The notes below the pieces were generated by a model. It was given only the letters and a program-made list of their open reading frames with translations. It ran no database searches and had not been told where the DNA came from. From Gammaproteobacteria bacterium (GTDB lineage: Bacteria > Pseudomonadota > Gammaproteobacteria > Pseudomonadales > Azotimanducaceae): DNA of 15,859 nt. Position 1 is the stretch's first letter. Every line of letters begins with the position of its first letter. The DNA lies in assembly GCA_002712135.1 (NCBI GenBank), contig PASO01000040.1:8515-24373 (forward strand), written 5' to 3'. This document shows, piece after piece, positions 6,720-14,758 of the stretch. The position numbers and the translations under genes were made by a program.

Positions 6720-8711
6720 ATGATGTTCAAAAAAATACTGATCGCTAATCGAGGCGAAATAGCCTGCCGGGTTATTCGAACCGCGCGAAAGCTTGGCATC
6801 AAGACTGTTGCCGTCTATTCAGACGCAGATGCAAACGCACTACATGTGACGAGCGCAGACGAGGCAGTCCATATTGGCGGTTCTGCGCCCGCGGAATCTT
6901 ATCTCGATATGAACCGCATTATAGAAGCGGCTAAACAGACTGATGCCGAAGCGATACACCCAGGATATGGGTTTCTGTCGGAAAACTCAGCTTTTTGTCA
7001 GCTTTGTGCAGATAACAATATCGTTTTCATTGGTCCACCAGCGGAAGCAATCGAGAATATGGGATCAAAATCTGCCGCGAAACGGATCATGGAGAAAGCT
7101 GATGTGCCGGTGTTGCCTGGATATCACGGCGATGATCAGGACGAGAAAGTGCTCAAGGAAGCTGCAGATGATGTTGGCTACCCAATACTATTGAAAGCCG
7201 TTTCTGGTGGTGGTGGTAAGGGAATGCGGCAGGTGTTTTCATCTGACGATTTTGATGAGGCGCTTGCGGCTGCAAAACGCGAGGCATACTCCGGGTTTGG
7301 CGATGAGGCCATGCTGGTGGAGAAATACCTGCAGCAACCAAGACATGTTGAGGTGCAGGTCTTTTGTGACTCGCACGATAACGGTGTTTATCTGTTTGAG
7401 CGTGATTGCTCGGTTCAGCGTCGACACCAGAAGATAATAGAGGAGGCACCGGCTCCCAAAATGCCAGACGGCGTTCGGAAGAAAATGGGCGAAGCCGCGG
7501 TACGTGCCGCGAAAGCTGTTAACTATCGGGGCGCAGGAACCGTAGAGTTCTTACTGGATACAACCGGCGATTTCTACTTCATGGAGATGAATACCAGACT
7601 TCAGGTAGAGCACCCGGTCACTGAAATGATTACTGGCCAGGATCTGGTGGAGTGGCAGCTTCAGGTTGCCCTCGGTGAAGCTCTGCCCGCAACACAGGAT
7701 GAACTTACAATCAACGGTCACGCCTTCGAAGCGCGCATCTACGCGGAAGATCCTGATAACAATTTCTTACCAGCCGCAGGGTCCCTCAGCTGGCTGGAGC
7801 AGCCGGTGGACTCGGACCATGTTCGCATCGATACCGGCGTCATTCAGGGTGACGACATTGGCGTCTTCTACGATCCTATGATTGCAAAACTGATTGTTTG
7901 GGATGAGGATCGAGGTAGGGCGCTGCAGCGACTCGATCAGGCACTGGGTGCCTATCGAATTTTAGGCGTGACGACGAACATCGGTTTCTTGCGCAGGCTC
8001 GCAACTAATCTGAATTTCGTGCAAGAAGATATCAGTACGGATTTCATTGAAAGAAACGCAGATTCCCTATTTCGAGTAAATGATCTCGCCATCGAAACGC
8101 TGCTACCGCTGGCTTGTTTATATTTCGTTTTGCGAAAAGAGTCCCGTCCTCCCCAGGCCATCGACTCAATGTCACCTTGGAATGCGACGGATAACTGGCG
8201 CATGAATGCGCCCGGGATGTTCCTGGAAACAGTTGTCGTGGGTAACGAAGAGTATGAAGTAAGTGCGGAGGTGATTGGTCCACTGGGCTACAGAATAACT
8301 TTTGGTGAAATCCAGAAGATTGTTAGCGGATCGTTAACTGGCAACAAACTTGTCGCCGTGGTCGATGGTCATCAAAAGATGGTTACTGCTGTTGAATATG
8401 AAGGCTGTATTACACTTTTTACTGACGACGAGACATTCAGTTTCCAGACTAAGCAGCCGGATCTTGGCGAAGAAGTCAGTGCCGAGGAGGTTGGCGGCTT
8501 CAAGGCACCGATGAACGGTACTGTGGTGCAGGTCTTGGTCAGTGTTGGTGATAAGGTCAGTGCCGGTGATACGCTCATTATCATGGAAGCCATGAAGATG
8601 GAGCATGCTATCAAGGCCCCTGGTCCGGGTACGGTTACTGACATTTACTTTAGTGCCAGTGAATTAGTGGATGGCGGGGCCGACCTGATCGGCTTCGAAG
8701 CTGACGAGTAA
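6720..8711 (+). CDS. mccA-like: Acyl-CoA carboxylase biotin carboxylase/BCCP (alpha) subunit, methylcrotonyl-CoA carboxylase type
   Basis: 663 residues, matching the alpha subunit of methylcrotonyl-type carboxylases. It carboxylates biotin with ATP and bicarbonate and carries the biotin on its own C-terminal domain. It opens with the biotin carboxylase N-domain (KKILIANRGEIACRVIRTA). The ATP-grasp glycine loop KAVSGGGGKGM is followed by ERDCSVQRRHQKIIEEAPAP and the catalytic EMNTRLQVEHPVTE. A linker/BT-like region of about 150 residues precedes the biotinyl domain, whose EAMKMEH puts biotin on K626. The frame is open 30 codons upstream inside the beta-subunit gene. ATG 6720 (or the adjacent ATG at 6723) is the start because the recognisable domain begins there, one base after the beta stop. 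Expected partner: the product of the preceding gene, as an alpha6-beta6 type complex (known for the family). Confidence 0.95.
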   Translation: MMFKKILIANRGEIACRVIRTARKLGIKTVAVYSDADANALHVTSADEAVHIGGSAPAESYLDMNRIIEAAKQTDAEAIHPGYGFLSENSAFCQLCADNNIVFIGPPAEAIENMGSKSAAKRIMEKADVPVLPGYHGDDQDEKVLKEAADDVGYPILLKAVSGGGGKGMRQVFSSDDFDEALAAAKREAYSGFGDEAMLVEKYLQQPRHVEVQVFCDSHDNGVYLFERDCSVQRRHQKIIEEAPAPKMPDGVRKKMGEAAVRAAKAVNYRGAGTVEFLLDTTGDFYFMEMNTRLQVEHPVTEMITGQDLVEWQLQVALGEALPATQDELTINGHAFEARIYAEDPDNNFLPAAGSLSWLEQPVDSDHVRIDTGVIQGDDIGVFYDPMIAKLIVWDEDRGRALQRLDQALGAYRILGVTTNIGFLRRLATNLNFVQEDISTDFIERNADSLFRVNDLAIETLLPLACLYFVLRKESRPPQAIDSMSPWNATDNWRMNAPGMFLETVVVGNEEYEVSAEVIGPLGYRITFGEIQKIVSGSLTGNKLVAVVDGHQKMVTAVEYEGCITLFTDDETFSFQTKQPDLGEEVSAEEVGGFKAPMNGTVVQVLVSVGDKVSAGDTLIIMEAMKMEHAIKAPGPGTVTDIYFSASELVDGGADLIGFEADE

Positions 8712-8713
8712 GT

Positions 8714-9157
8714 ATGGAAGTCAGCCTGCATCACGTTGGCATTATTGTGCCGGACCTTGAGAAAGGAGTCGCATTCTACAAAGAGTGGCTGGATCTCAAT
8801 GAACATTTTCACCTGGAGTGGGATGAGAGCAACGAAGTGGTTGGAGATATTGTTGACCTCGATCGCAGTGCAGCCACAGGTGTCATGCTGAAGGGAGACG
8901 GATTCCGCATCGAACTTTTCGAGTATTCTGTACCGGAATCAGCAGTTGACCCTGCAAGCGCGAAGTCCTGTGATCTAGGTATTAGGCACCTTGCGTTACA
9001 CTTCGATGATATTGATGAGGCTTGCCAGCGACTGCTGGAAGGTGGCGGAACCATGCACCATGCACCCGTCGTATCAGGTTCAATGAGAACGGTTTACTGC
9101 CGCGATCCCTTTGGCAATATCATCGAGTTGATGCAGTCGCTTAAATCGACTCGGTAG
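8714..9157 (+). CDS. VOC/glyoxalase-fold metalloprotein
   Basis: 147 residues with two beta-alpha-beta-beta-beta modules of the vicinal oxygen chelate superfamily. The four metal-ligand positions are all filled: H7 (SLHHVGI), E67 (FRIELFEY), H92 (IRHLALHF) and E138 (PFGNIIELMQ). Members include glyoxalase I, methylmalonyl-CoA epimerase and dioxygenases. Length and ligand set fit a glyoxalase-like or epimerase-like enzyme. The DPFGNIIEL ending is more typical of general glyoxalase-like proteins than of methylmalonyl-CoA epimerase. Since a carboxylase directly precedes it (2-bp gap), an epimerase of a carboxylated acyl-CoA is an attractive alternative (inference). The start follows from the tight spacing to the upstream stop. 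No strong separate Shine-Dalgarno is visible, so translation is probably coupled. Confidence 0.85.
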   Translation: MEVSLHHVGIIVPDLEKGVAFYKEWLDLNEHFHLEWDESNEVVGDIVDLDRSAATGVMLKGDGFRIELFEYSVPESAVDPASAKSCDLGIRHLALHFDDIDEACQRLLEGGGTMHHAPVVSGSMRTVYCRDPFGNIIELMQSLKSTR

Positions 9158-9185
9158 TCGAGGTAATTTTTATAGAGGAACAACG

Positions 9186-9788
9186 ATGAAGGTCGAGTTT
9201 CATTTTGATTTTGGTAGCCCTAATGCATACCTTAGCCACCTCGTCATTCCGGAGGTGGAACAGAGAACCAGCGTGAAGTTCGCGTATGTTCCTGTATTGC
9301 TGGGGGGGGTTTTTAAGGCAACAGGTAATGCGTCTCCGGCTGAAATGCTACAGGGTGTTAAGAACAAGGGCGAATATCAGGGTATTGAGGTGCAGCGCTT
9401 CCTCAAGAAACATGGGATTACGACTTTCGCTCATAATCCCTTTTTTCCCGTCAACACACTACAAATAATGCGCGGTGCTGTGTTGGCCCAACAAAGCGAT
9501 TTCTTTGATCGCTACGTTAATGAGATTTATCGCCACATGTGGCAGGACCCGAAAAAGCTCGATGATCTTGAGGTGTTTGCTGACGCCATGCTCGAATCCA
9601 ACCTTCCAGCAGAAGTCATATTAAATGGCATTCAGGAACCAACCGTTAAACAGCAACTGATCGAAAATACCGAAAACTCTGTGGCAAGAGGGAACTTTGG
9701 CTCTCCCACATTTTTCGTTAATGATGAGATTTTCTTTGGCAAAGACAAGCTGCGCGATGTGGAAGAAGAGATAGCCGCCAATCAATAA
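9186..9788 (+). CDS. 2-hydroxychromene-2-carboxylate isomerase-like / GST-kappa (DsbA-fold) protein
   Basis: 200 residues, typical of the HCCA isomerase/DsbA-like thioredoxin family. The N-terminus FHFDFGSPNAYLSH has Ser11 at the place of the glutathione-interacting serine instead of a CxxC. GSPTFFVN near residue 172 is the cis-Pro loop, followed by the usual EIFFGKDKL ending. Known relatives isomerise 2-hydroxychromene-2-carboxylate using glutathione in naphthalene breakdown, but many act on unknown substrates. AGAGGA at 9174-9179 supports the ATG. It is the last gene of the operon, and its stop lies 8 bp from the stop of the converging esterase gene. A G8 run followed by T5 (9302-9314) lies within the frame and keeps it open. 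A glutathione-dependent step in the pathway is inferred, not shown. Confidence 0.85.
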   Translation: MKVEFHFDFGSPNAYLSHLVIPEVEQRTSVKFAYVPVLLGGVFKATGNASPAEMLQGVKNKGEYQGIEVQRFLKKHGITTFAHNPFFPVNTLQIMRGAVLAQQSDFFDRYVNEIYRHMWQDPKKLDDLEVFADAMLESNLPAEVILNGIQEPTVKQQLIENTENSVARGNFGSPTFFVNDEIFFGKDKLRDVEEEIAANQ

Positions 9789-9796
9789 GGGTTTGG

Positions 9797-11359
9797 CTAC
9801 GCCGCACCCCTCGCTGGCCCTAACGGCAGCGCAGTCTGGCCTCTGCCATCCCATAGTGCACGCTCTTCCTCAAACGGTGCGTTGACGACTTCAACTGGGT
9901 CACCCAGTATCGCTGTCGTTCTGTTTTTTGGTTCATAAGGCGTCCAGTTAGGGAGCCCATTGCTTTGCGGATTGCCGGTTCTCGCGAAATTGATCCAGGT
10001 ATTCATGGTATGTCCTGCCAGCGTATCAGCCGCTGGACCACTACCGAAAAATCCTCTGGCATCATCGTTGATATCATGGTTTCCGAAAATATATCCGCAG
10101 ACCACGGCGTGAGACATATGGAGCGGTTTACCGTTCGCCATGGTGTAGGGAGAAGGCCAAGTAAAGAGATACTGGTAGGTATCCTGCCCGCGGGCGCCCA
10201 TAGCTTCACAAAGCTGAATACATGGCCACCACATCTTGCGGGCCGTTTCGATCGCGGCATAAACTGCAATGGGACTCGTGTCCTCTCCTGCCTTGGCACG
10301 AAGATCTTTGTATCCGGCAAACAGTTCTTCCGGTCCATCCAGGTGCTTGCCAAGTTCAGCGATCAGTTCACTTTCATCCTCAGTGGCTGGGTTCTGGCAG
10401 ATAAAGAGTCGCCATTCGTCCCGTGTAGTCCCTGTTAATACCGAAATACCATCGGCAGAACCTTTCCTAATGCATTCGAGAGGAATATCAGGCAGGTCGG
10501 TACCATCGACTACTGGCGAAAAAATCATACCTCCATTGGGCGTTCGCACTTTACCGGCGGAGGCCATGAGTTCTTCCGGATGCATGGCGAGGAGTTTATC
10601 GATATCGTCCTTTGGCGAGAGTTCCAGTGCGTTAAAGAACCGATCTGCGATGTCAATCGATCGATTCTGGACGATGCAACAACTACCCGCTCCGCTGATA
10701 GGGCTCGCGCGATGAAACAGTCCCTTCGCGGGTCCGAATGCCATCAGCGCACCCACACTCATACCTCCTGCGGATTCTCCATAAATCATGACGTTGTCAG
10801 GGTCGCCGCCAAAAGCACTGATGTTGTCCTGCACCCATTGCAGCGCCATGGTCTGGTCGAGCAATCCTTCGTTGCCCGTCGACGGAATTCGCCCACCAGT
10901 TATCTCGCCCAGGTTCAGAAATCCGAGCACACCGACCCGATAGTTGACAGTCACAACTACCACATCACCGTGGCGCGCAACGTTTTTGCCGCTGTAGGCG
11001 GGCGTGGCACCAGTACCGCCGCCAAACCCGCCCCCGTGTATCCAGAAGAGAACGGGTCGCTTCCTATCATCGTTCCCCGGAGTGAAAACGCTTAGCACCA
11101 AGCAGTCTTCGTTGCGTTTTGAATTGTCCTCAGCGAGGAAAAATACGCTCGTTGCTCCTGTGCCACTTGCAGCACCCTGCCAGGCTTGCTTACCCCATTC
11201 GGTTGCGTCGCGTACGCCGGACCATGACTCTGGTGGTTCAGGTGCGCACCAGCGTTTATCTCCTACCGGCGGCGATGCATAGGGGACGTCTTTGAAGATG
11301 TGTAAGCCGTCATCTTCTATGCCTTCCAGTTTTCCGTAACTTGTATGGACAATCGCCAT
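9797..11359 (-). CDS. Type-B carboxylesterase (alpha/beta hydrolase)
   Basis: 520 residues, typical of the carboxylesterase/para-nitrobenzyl esterase family. It hydrolyses carboxylic esters. The oxyanion-hole HGGGFGGG lies at 109-116, and the nucleophile elbow GESAGG gives Ser196. The probable acid is E315 in TGTTRDEW and the base H417 in HMSHAVVCGYIFGN, completing a Ser-Glu-His triad. No signal peptide is seen, so it is probably cytoplasmic and acts on imported or internal esters. GGGGGAA just upstream of the start on the minus strand is the Shine-Dalgarno. It is transcribed divergently from the decarboxylase-like pair and converges on the nine-gene operon. It may open an ester or lactone substrate for this island (inference). 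Confidence 0.92.
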   Translation of the reverse strand: MAIVHTSYGKLEGIEDDGLHIFKDVPYASPPVGDKRWCAPEPPESWSGVRDATEWGKQAWQGAASGTGATSVFFLAEDNSKRNEDCLVLSVFTPGNDDRKRPVLFWIHGGGFGGGTGATPAYSGKNVARHGDVVVVTVNYRVGVLGFLNLGEITGGRIPSTGNEGLLDQTMALQWVQDNISAFGGDPDNVMIYGESAGGMSVGALMAFGPAKGLFHRASPISGAGSCCIVQNRSIDIADRFFNALELSPKDDIDKLLAMHPEELMASAGKVRTPNGGMIFSPVVDGTDLPDIPLECIRKGSADGISVLTGTTRDEWRLFICQNPATEDESELIAELGKHLDGPEELFAGYKDLRAKAGEDTSPIAVYAAIETARKMWWPCIQLCEAMGARGQDTYQYLFTWPSPYTMANGKPLHMSHAVVCGYIFGNHDINDDARGFFGSGPAADTLAGHTMNTWINFARTGNPQSNGLPNWTPYEPKNRTTAILGDPVEVVNAPFEEERALWDGRGQTALPLGPARGAA

Positions 11360-11531
11360 GTGTTCCCCCGCTTTTATTGTGACCTTAGCGCTTCGCTAGC
11401 GCCTTCTTATTTGACTTTTGTTATTGACTATGGCTTTTTACCAAGTGTAGTTACTGTATATCTATCACGTACGTGTAACAAGTACGTCTAGAAAGTACAT
11501 CATAAGTATATCTAAATAGGGGGGTAGGCTA
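11360..11531. promoter_or_regulatory. Divergent control region between esterase and decarboxylase-like genes
   Basis: This gap of 172 bp must hold both divergent promoters. Seen directly: a 10-bp perfect palindrome CACGTACGTG (11466-11475); an exact 9-bp direct repeat GTATATCTA (11456-11464 and 11506-11514, start to start 50 bp); three AAGTA boxes at 11480, 11493 and 11504, spaced 13 and 11 bp; and a small hairpin TAGCG-CTT-CGCTA at 11386-11398 near the esterase start. TTGACT at 11424-11429 could be a -35 box for the plus-strand genes, but no convincing -10 follows at the right distance. The AAGTA boxes and the palindrome lie just upstream of the plus-strand Shine-Dalgarno and look like a regulator-binding cluster. 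Confidence 0.4.
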
Positions 11532-12569
11532 ATGGCAGTAAATCCAGAAGTTGAAGAGCAGTCTCAGTCGAATAACATTACCAATGTTTCGGTACCCGAT
11601 GATCTCGTGAAGCCAAAAAATTTTGGTGGGTTTAATGAGGAGTACGGCGACGGAGAATCGGAAGAGGACAGGCGTGCCCAACAGCTTAAGCTGTCCCGTT
11701 CCAGAATAAGTCTGGACGGCGTTGAGGCATTCGCTAATAATCCGAATGCAACTTGGCTAGTGAATATGGGAAGAGGCCCCGGGCATCGCATCATACCGGA
11801 AGCAACGCCAGAACAAATCGAAGGGAAAATAGCGAACGGTGACGGCACGCGAGGGATTTTTACCGTCGTTGAACCGGCTGATCTCGACGTGTATCGATCA
11901 CTCTTACCAGCACCTCTGAAGATGCCCAAGCATCCTGTTGTAGGTGCTACGTTGCTGGACATGAATACCCATGGACGTGTGAACCGCTTCCTGGAAGGCC
12001 GGTTATCAATCAAGGCGCTATGCCCGGATGGCCTAGAGTCGTGGCTTGTCATAAGCACACCAGTTCCATATAACCTGCAGTGTCGGGAAGGCGTGGTCTG
12101 GGGCTGGCCAAAGTATGTGGCTGATCACATTAGTCTGGACCGGGAAAAGGATTCGGCGCGGGCCGAAGTGGTATATCAGAGTGAGGTTCGTTATTCACTG
12201 GATTTTACGGCAGGACCCGTTGCGGATGAGAAGGCGCTCAAGGCATTTGGTAGGGTTGAAGGCGGTAATACGGTGTCCTGGCACTGGATACAGGGCGGGG
12301 CGGTATTAATGCGACAGGGTAGGGGTCCGGGTTTTGATACTGGACCGGGACCTCGGATCGTTGATTGGCAGGCAGGTCAGGTAAAGGTCCATATCAAGCA
12401 GACTGATAAATGGGCGGGGCTCATACCTGAAGATTCAGTCTCTGATGGTTGTTACCAGAGATTCATCGGCGGCGGACAGGGTGATTCAGTCTGGACCAAG
12501 CTGGCGACCGTGGGTGGAATGCCTCGTCATAACGGTCAGTCAGTACCCATTAGAATTCCGAAATTCTAG
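11532..12569 (+). CDS. Acetoacetate-decarboxylase-superfamily protein, tandem copy 1
   Basis: 345 residues. The C-terminal two thirds resemble acetoacetate decarboxylase: VEPADLDVYRSLLPAPLKMP (113-132), NRFLEG (151-156, E155 at the probable acidic site), and REGVVWGWPKYVAD (185-198). K194 matches the Schiff-base lysine of the PKK motif, while the second, pKa-perturbing lysine is replaced by Tyr195. Classical acetoacetate decarboxylase has about 245 residues; here roughly 100 extra residues precede the domain, the first 50 acidic and probably disordered. The chemistry may be decarboxylation of a beta-keto acid or another Schiff-base reaction such as aldol cleavage or dehydration, which are known in this superfamily. 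A G-rich Shine-Dalgarno ends about 6 nt before the ATG. The downstream gene is a clear paralogue. Confidence 0.85.
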   Translation: MAVNPEVEEQSQSNNITNVSVPDDLVKPKNFGGFNEEYGDGESEEDRRAQQLKLSRSRISLDGVEAFANNPNATWLVNMGRGPGHRIIPEATPEQIEGKIANGDGTRGIFTVVEPADLDVYRSLLPAPLKMPKHPVVGATLLDMNTHGRVNRFLEGRLSIKALCPDGLESWLVISTPVPYNLQCREGVVWGWPKYVADHISLDREKDSARAEVVYQSEVRYSLDFTAGPVADEKALKAFGRVEGGNTVSWHWIQGGAVLMRQGRGPGFDTGPGPRIVDWQAGQVKVHIKQTDKWAGLIPEDSVSDGCYQRFIGGGQGDSVWTKLATVGGMPRHNGQSVPIRIPKF

Positions 12570-12612
12570 AACCCGAAAATACCTGTCTTAACGAAACAAA
12601 GAGGAAGCTAAA

Positions 12613-13680
12613 ATGGCAGCAAATCCAAAAGTTAATCTTAAGAAAGATTACGTGATGCATCTAGAAGCCACATACAGGGTAAGTGCGCCTGATCACGATC
12701 ACGTGAAGATAGAAGCAGTTCCCCAGGAATTAGCCGACCCAAACGTAAAACCTGATCGTGAAGAAACTGCAAAATACGGTACAGGTGAGGCTAATTTGGA
12801 CAGCAAACTTGAAACTCTTAGACTGACAACGGCAAGGACCCGGATGGATGGTATCCAGGCCTGGGTCGAAGATCCCGATTCGGCCTATTACATTAACCAG
12901 GGTCGTGGTTCCGGCAATCAGAACGAGCGACTGAAGCCACCATCGAACGAAGAACTTGAAAGACTCATTGCGATTGGTGCTGGTACTCAGGGTATCCACA
13001 CGGTGATAGAGCCTGTCGATCTTGATATGTATCGCTCATTTATTCCGGCACCTTTAGAGATGCCGGAGAAACCGCTTGTTGGTGTGAGTCTCCTGGATAT
13101 GAATCAGTCAGGCATGAAGCTGAATCGATTCCAGGAAGGACGTTTTACCATCAAGGTACTCTGTCCCGATGGTCTGGAATCCTGGATGTGCCTGAGTACG
13201 CCTGTACCCTTCCTGCACCATACCCGTGAGGGCGTGATCTGGGGTTGGCCCAAGTATGTGGCGGATTCGATCACCTATACCCGCGGTAAAGACGCGGCGC
13301 GAGCCGCATTCATGTACCAGGGTGAGGAACGTTATTCTCTCGAGTTCACCGCAGGACCCGTGCAGGATGAGGAGTATCTTAAATCTTTTGGCAAGATTGA
13401 AGGTGGCAACACCGTTACTTGGCACTGGATTCAGGGCGGCGCGGTCTGCACCCGGCAGGGTCGTGGTCCGGGTATCGATACCGGTGCCCAACCTCCAAAG
13501 ATACTCGATTGGCAGGCTGGTCAGGTGAAGGTCCATATGCGACAAACAGACCCCTGGGCGGCTCTGATTCCGGAAGACTCTGTTACCGATGGTTGGTACC
13601 AGAAGTGGATCGGGGGTGGTGGCGGCGACTCATACTGGGTGAAGTTGGCAACCGTCGGTGGACTGCCAGCAGAGGAATAA
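12613..13680 (+). CDS. Acetoacetate-decarboxylase-superfamily protein, tandem copy 2
   Basis: 355 residues, paralogous to the preceding gene along nearly the whole core. Shared blocks include CPDGLESW, REGVxWGWPKYVAD, EGGNTVxWHWIQGGAV, RQGRGPG and DWQAGQVKVH. The putative Schiff-base lysine is K214, again followed by Tyr instead of Lys, and the probable acidic residue is E175 in NRFQEG. The N-terminal 60 residues differ from copy 1 and are rich in charged residues. AGAGGA precedes the ATG and the gap to copy 1 is 43 bp, so the two are co-transcribed and probably form a hetero-oligomer or act on related substrates (inference). A strong terminator follows directly. The divergence between copies is spread over the protein, so this is an old duplication, not a recent assembly or copy event. 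Confidence 0.86.
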   Translation: MAANPKVNLKKDYVMHLEATYRVSAPDHDHVKIEAVPQELADPNVKPDREETAKYGTGEANLDSKLETLRLTTARTRMDGIQAWVEDPDSAYYINQGRGSGNQNERLKPPSNEELERLIAIGAGTQGIHTVIEPVDLDMYRSFIPAPLEMPEKPLVGVSLLDMNQSGMKLNRFQEGRFTIKVLCPDGLESWMCLSTPVPFLHHTREGVIWGWPKYVADSITYTRGKDAARAAFMYQGEERYSLEFTAGPVQDEEYLKSFGKIEGGNTVTWHWIQGGAVCTRQGRGPGIDTGAQPPKILDWQAGQVKVHMRQTDPWAALIPEDSVTDGWYQKWIGGGGGDSYWVKLATVGGLPAEE

Positions 13681-13702
13681 GAGTCAAACTGCCGTAATTA
13701 AG

Positions 13703-13737
13703 AAACGCCCATTCACTAAAATGGGCGTTTTTGTTTT
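13703..13737 (+). terminator. Rho-independent terminator after the decarboxylase-like pair
   Basis: An 11-bp perfect stem (AAACGCCCATT at 13703-13713 with AATGGGCGTTT at 13720-13730), a 6-nt loop CACTAA, and a T-rich tail TTGTTTTT. It lies 22 bp after the stop of decarboxylase-like copy 2, so transcription of that pair ends here. The next gene, 31 bp further on, would need its own promoter or read-through. Confidence 0.94.
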
Positions 13738-13768
13738 TGATTACTTCAACCGATAGAGAAGCGCGACT

Positions 13769-14758
13769 ATGACTGAACGAGAAATGGGCTCGATACTATT
13801 GTATGCGGGCAGTATTCATTTGCAGGAGCAGCACATTAGTTCGATTCGCGAGGCTAACCCCTCGGTGGACTTTGTGGAGGTCGAAAGCATTGATGAATGG
13901 CACGAACGCCGTGAGGAGTTGGGCCCGACCCTCGAAGCGGCGGTAAGTTTTCCCTACAACCACATCACTGAACTCGCCGCATTTCCCAATTTCAAATGGC
14001 ATCAGCAGACCGGCGCTGGTGCCGACTGGCTGTTGCGCTACCCGGAAGTGGCTGGAAGCAGCGTCTTACTAACAAACGCATCGGGAGTTACTGCAATTCC
14101 TATCGCTGAGCATATCCTGGCGCTGATGTTTGCTCTGGCCCGGCGCATCCCGCGATTCGTCAAAGCCCAGCAGCAGCACGAGTGGTATCCCCGCGGTCGT
14201 CTGGTTGAACTCGATGGTGCGACATTAGGGATTATTGGTCTGGGTGCCATTGGTGAGAAGACTGCAGAGAAGGCACGCGGCCTTAACATGAAGGTGATCG
14301 GTTTGCGGCGCAGTCCAGAAAAAAGCTCACCGCACGTTGATAAGATGCTCGGGCCAGATGGACTACACGAATTGCTCGAGGAAGCGGACTGGGTCGTGCT
14401 GACCACCGCCATGACGCCGGAAACCCTTGGGATGATCGGGGAGCCTGAGTTACGTGCCATGAAGGAATCCGCTCATCTCATCAATATCTCCCGCGGTGAA
14501 GTGGTAGATGAAGAAATTCTGACTCGGGCGCTGGAAGAAGGCTGGATCGCGGGTGCTGGTCTTGATGTTTTTGAAAGAGAACCTTTACCTGTTGACTCAC
14601 CGCTCTGGGATTTGCGAAATGTTCTTGTCACTGCGCATTTTGCCGGTTTTACATTGAAGTACGGTGACAAGGTCACCGAGATTATCAACGACAATATTCA
14701 TCGGTATGTGAATGGCGAGTCTTTGAACAACATCATTGACAAAGAGCTTTGCTACTAG
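13769..14758 (+). CDS. D-isomer-specific 2-hydroxyacid dehydrogenase (second copy)
   Basis: 329 residues of the D-2-hydroxyacid dehydrogenase family, of a different subtype from the copy in the operon. The Rossmann motif is GLGAIG (157-162) and the catalytic residues are R242 (NISRGEVVDE), E271 (DVFEREP) and H290 (VTAHFAG). The N-terminal catalytic domain is short and of the kind seen in glyoxylate/hydroxypyruvate-reductase-like proteins, with TGAGADWLL (81-89) in the substrate loop. It probably reduces a 2-oxo acid with NAD(P)H. It lies just after a strong terminator, with a weak GAGAAG Shine-Dalgarno about 10 nt before the ATG. Substrate unknown; a role with the neighbouring amidohydrolase is possible. 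Confidence 0.9.
   Translation: MTEREMGSILLYAGSIHLQEQHISSIREANPSVDFVEVESIDEWHERREELGPTLEAAVSFPYNHITELAAFPNFKWHQQTGAGADWLLRYPEVAGSSVLLTNASGVTAIPIAEHILALMFALARRIPRFVKAQQQHEWYPRGRLVELDGATLGIIGLGAIGEKTAEKARGLNMKVIGLRRSPEKSSPHVDKMLGPDGLHELLEEADWVVLTTAMTPETLGMIGEPELRAMKESAHLINISRGEVVDEEILTRALEEGWIAGAGLDVFEREPLPVDSPLWDLRNVLVTAHFAGFTLKYGDKVTEIINDNIHRYVNGESLNNIIDKELCY

Noticed and set aside
5108-8711. Propionyl-CoA carboxylase feeding a methylmalonyl-CoA epimerase (the VOC gene)
   Set aside because: The beta subunit has NITGF instead of DVPGF and other methylcrotonyl-type features, and no methylmalonyl-CoA mutase is seen; kept only as a secondary option for the VOC protein.
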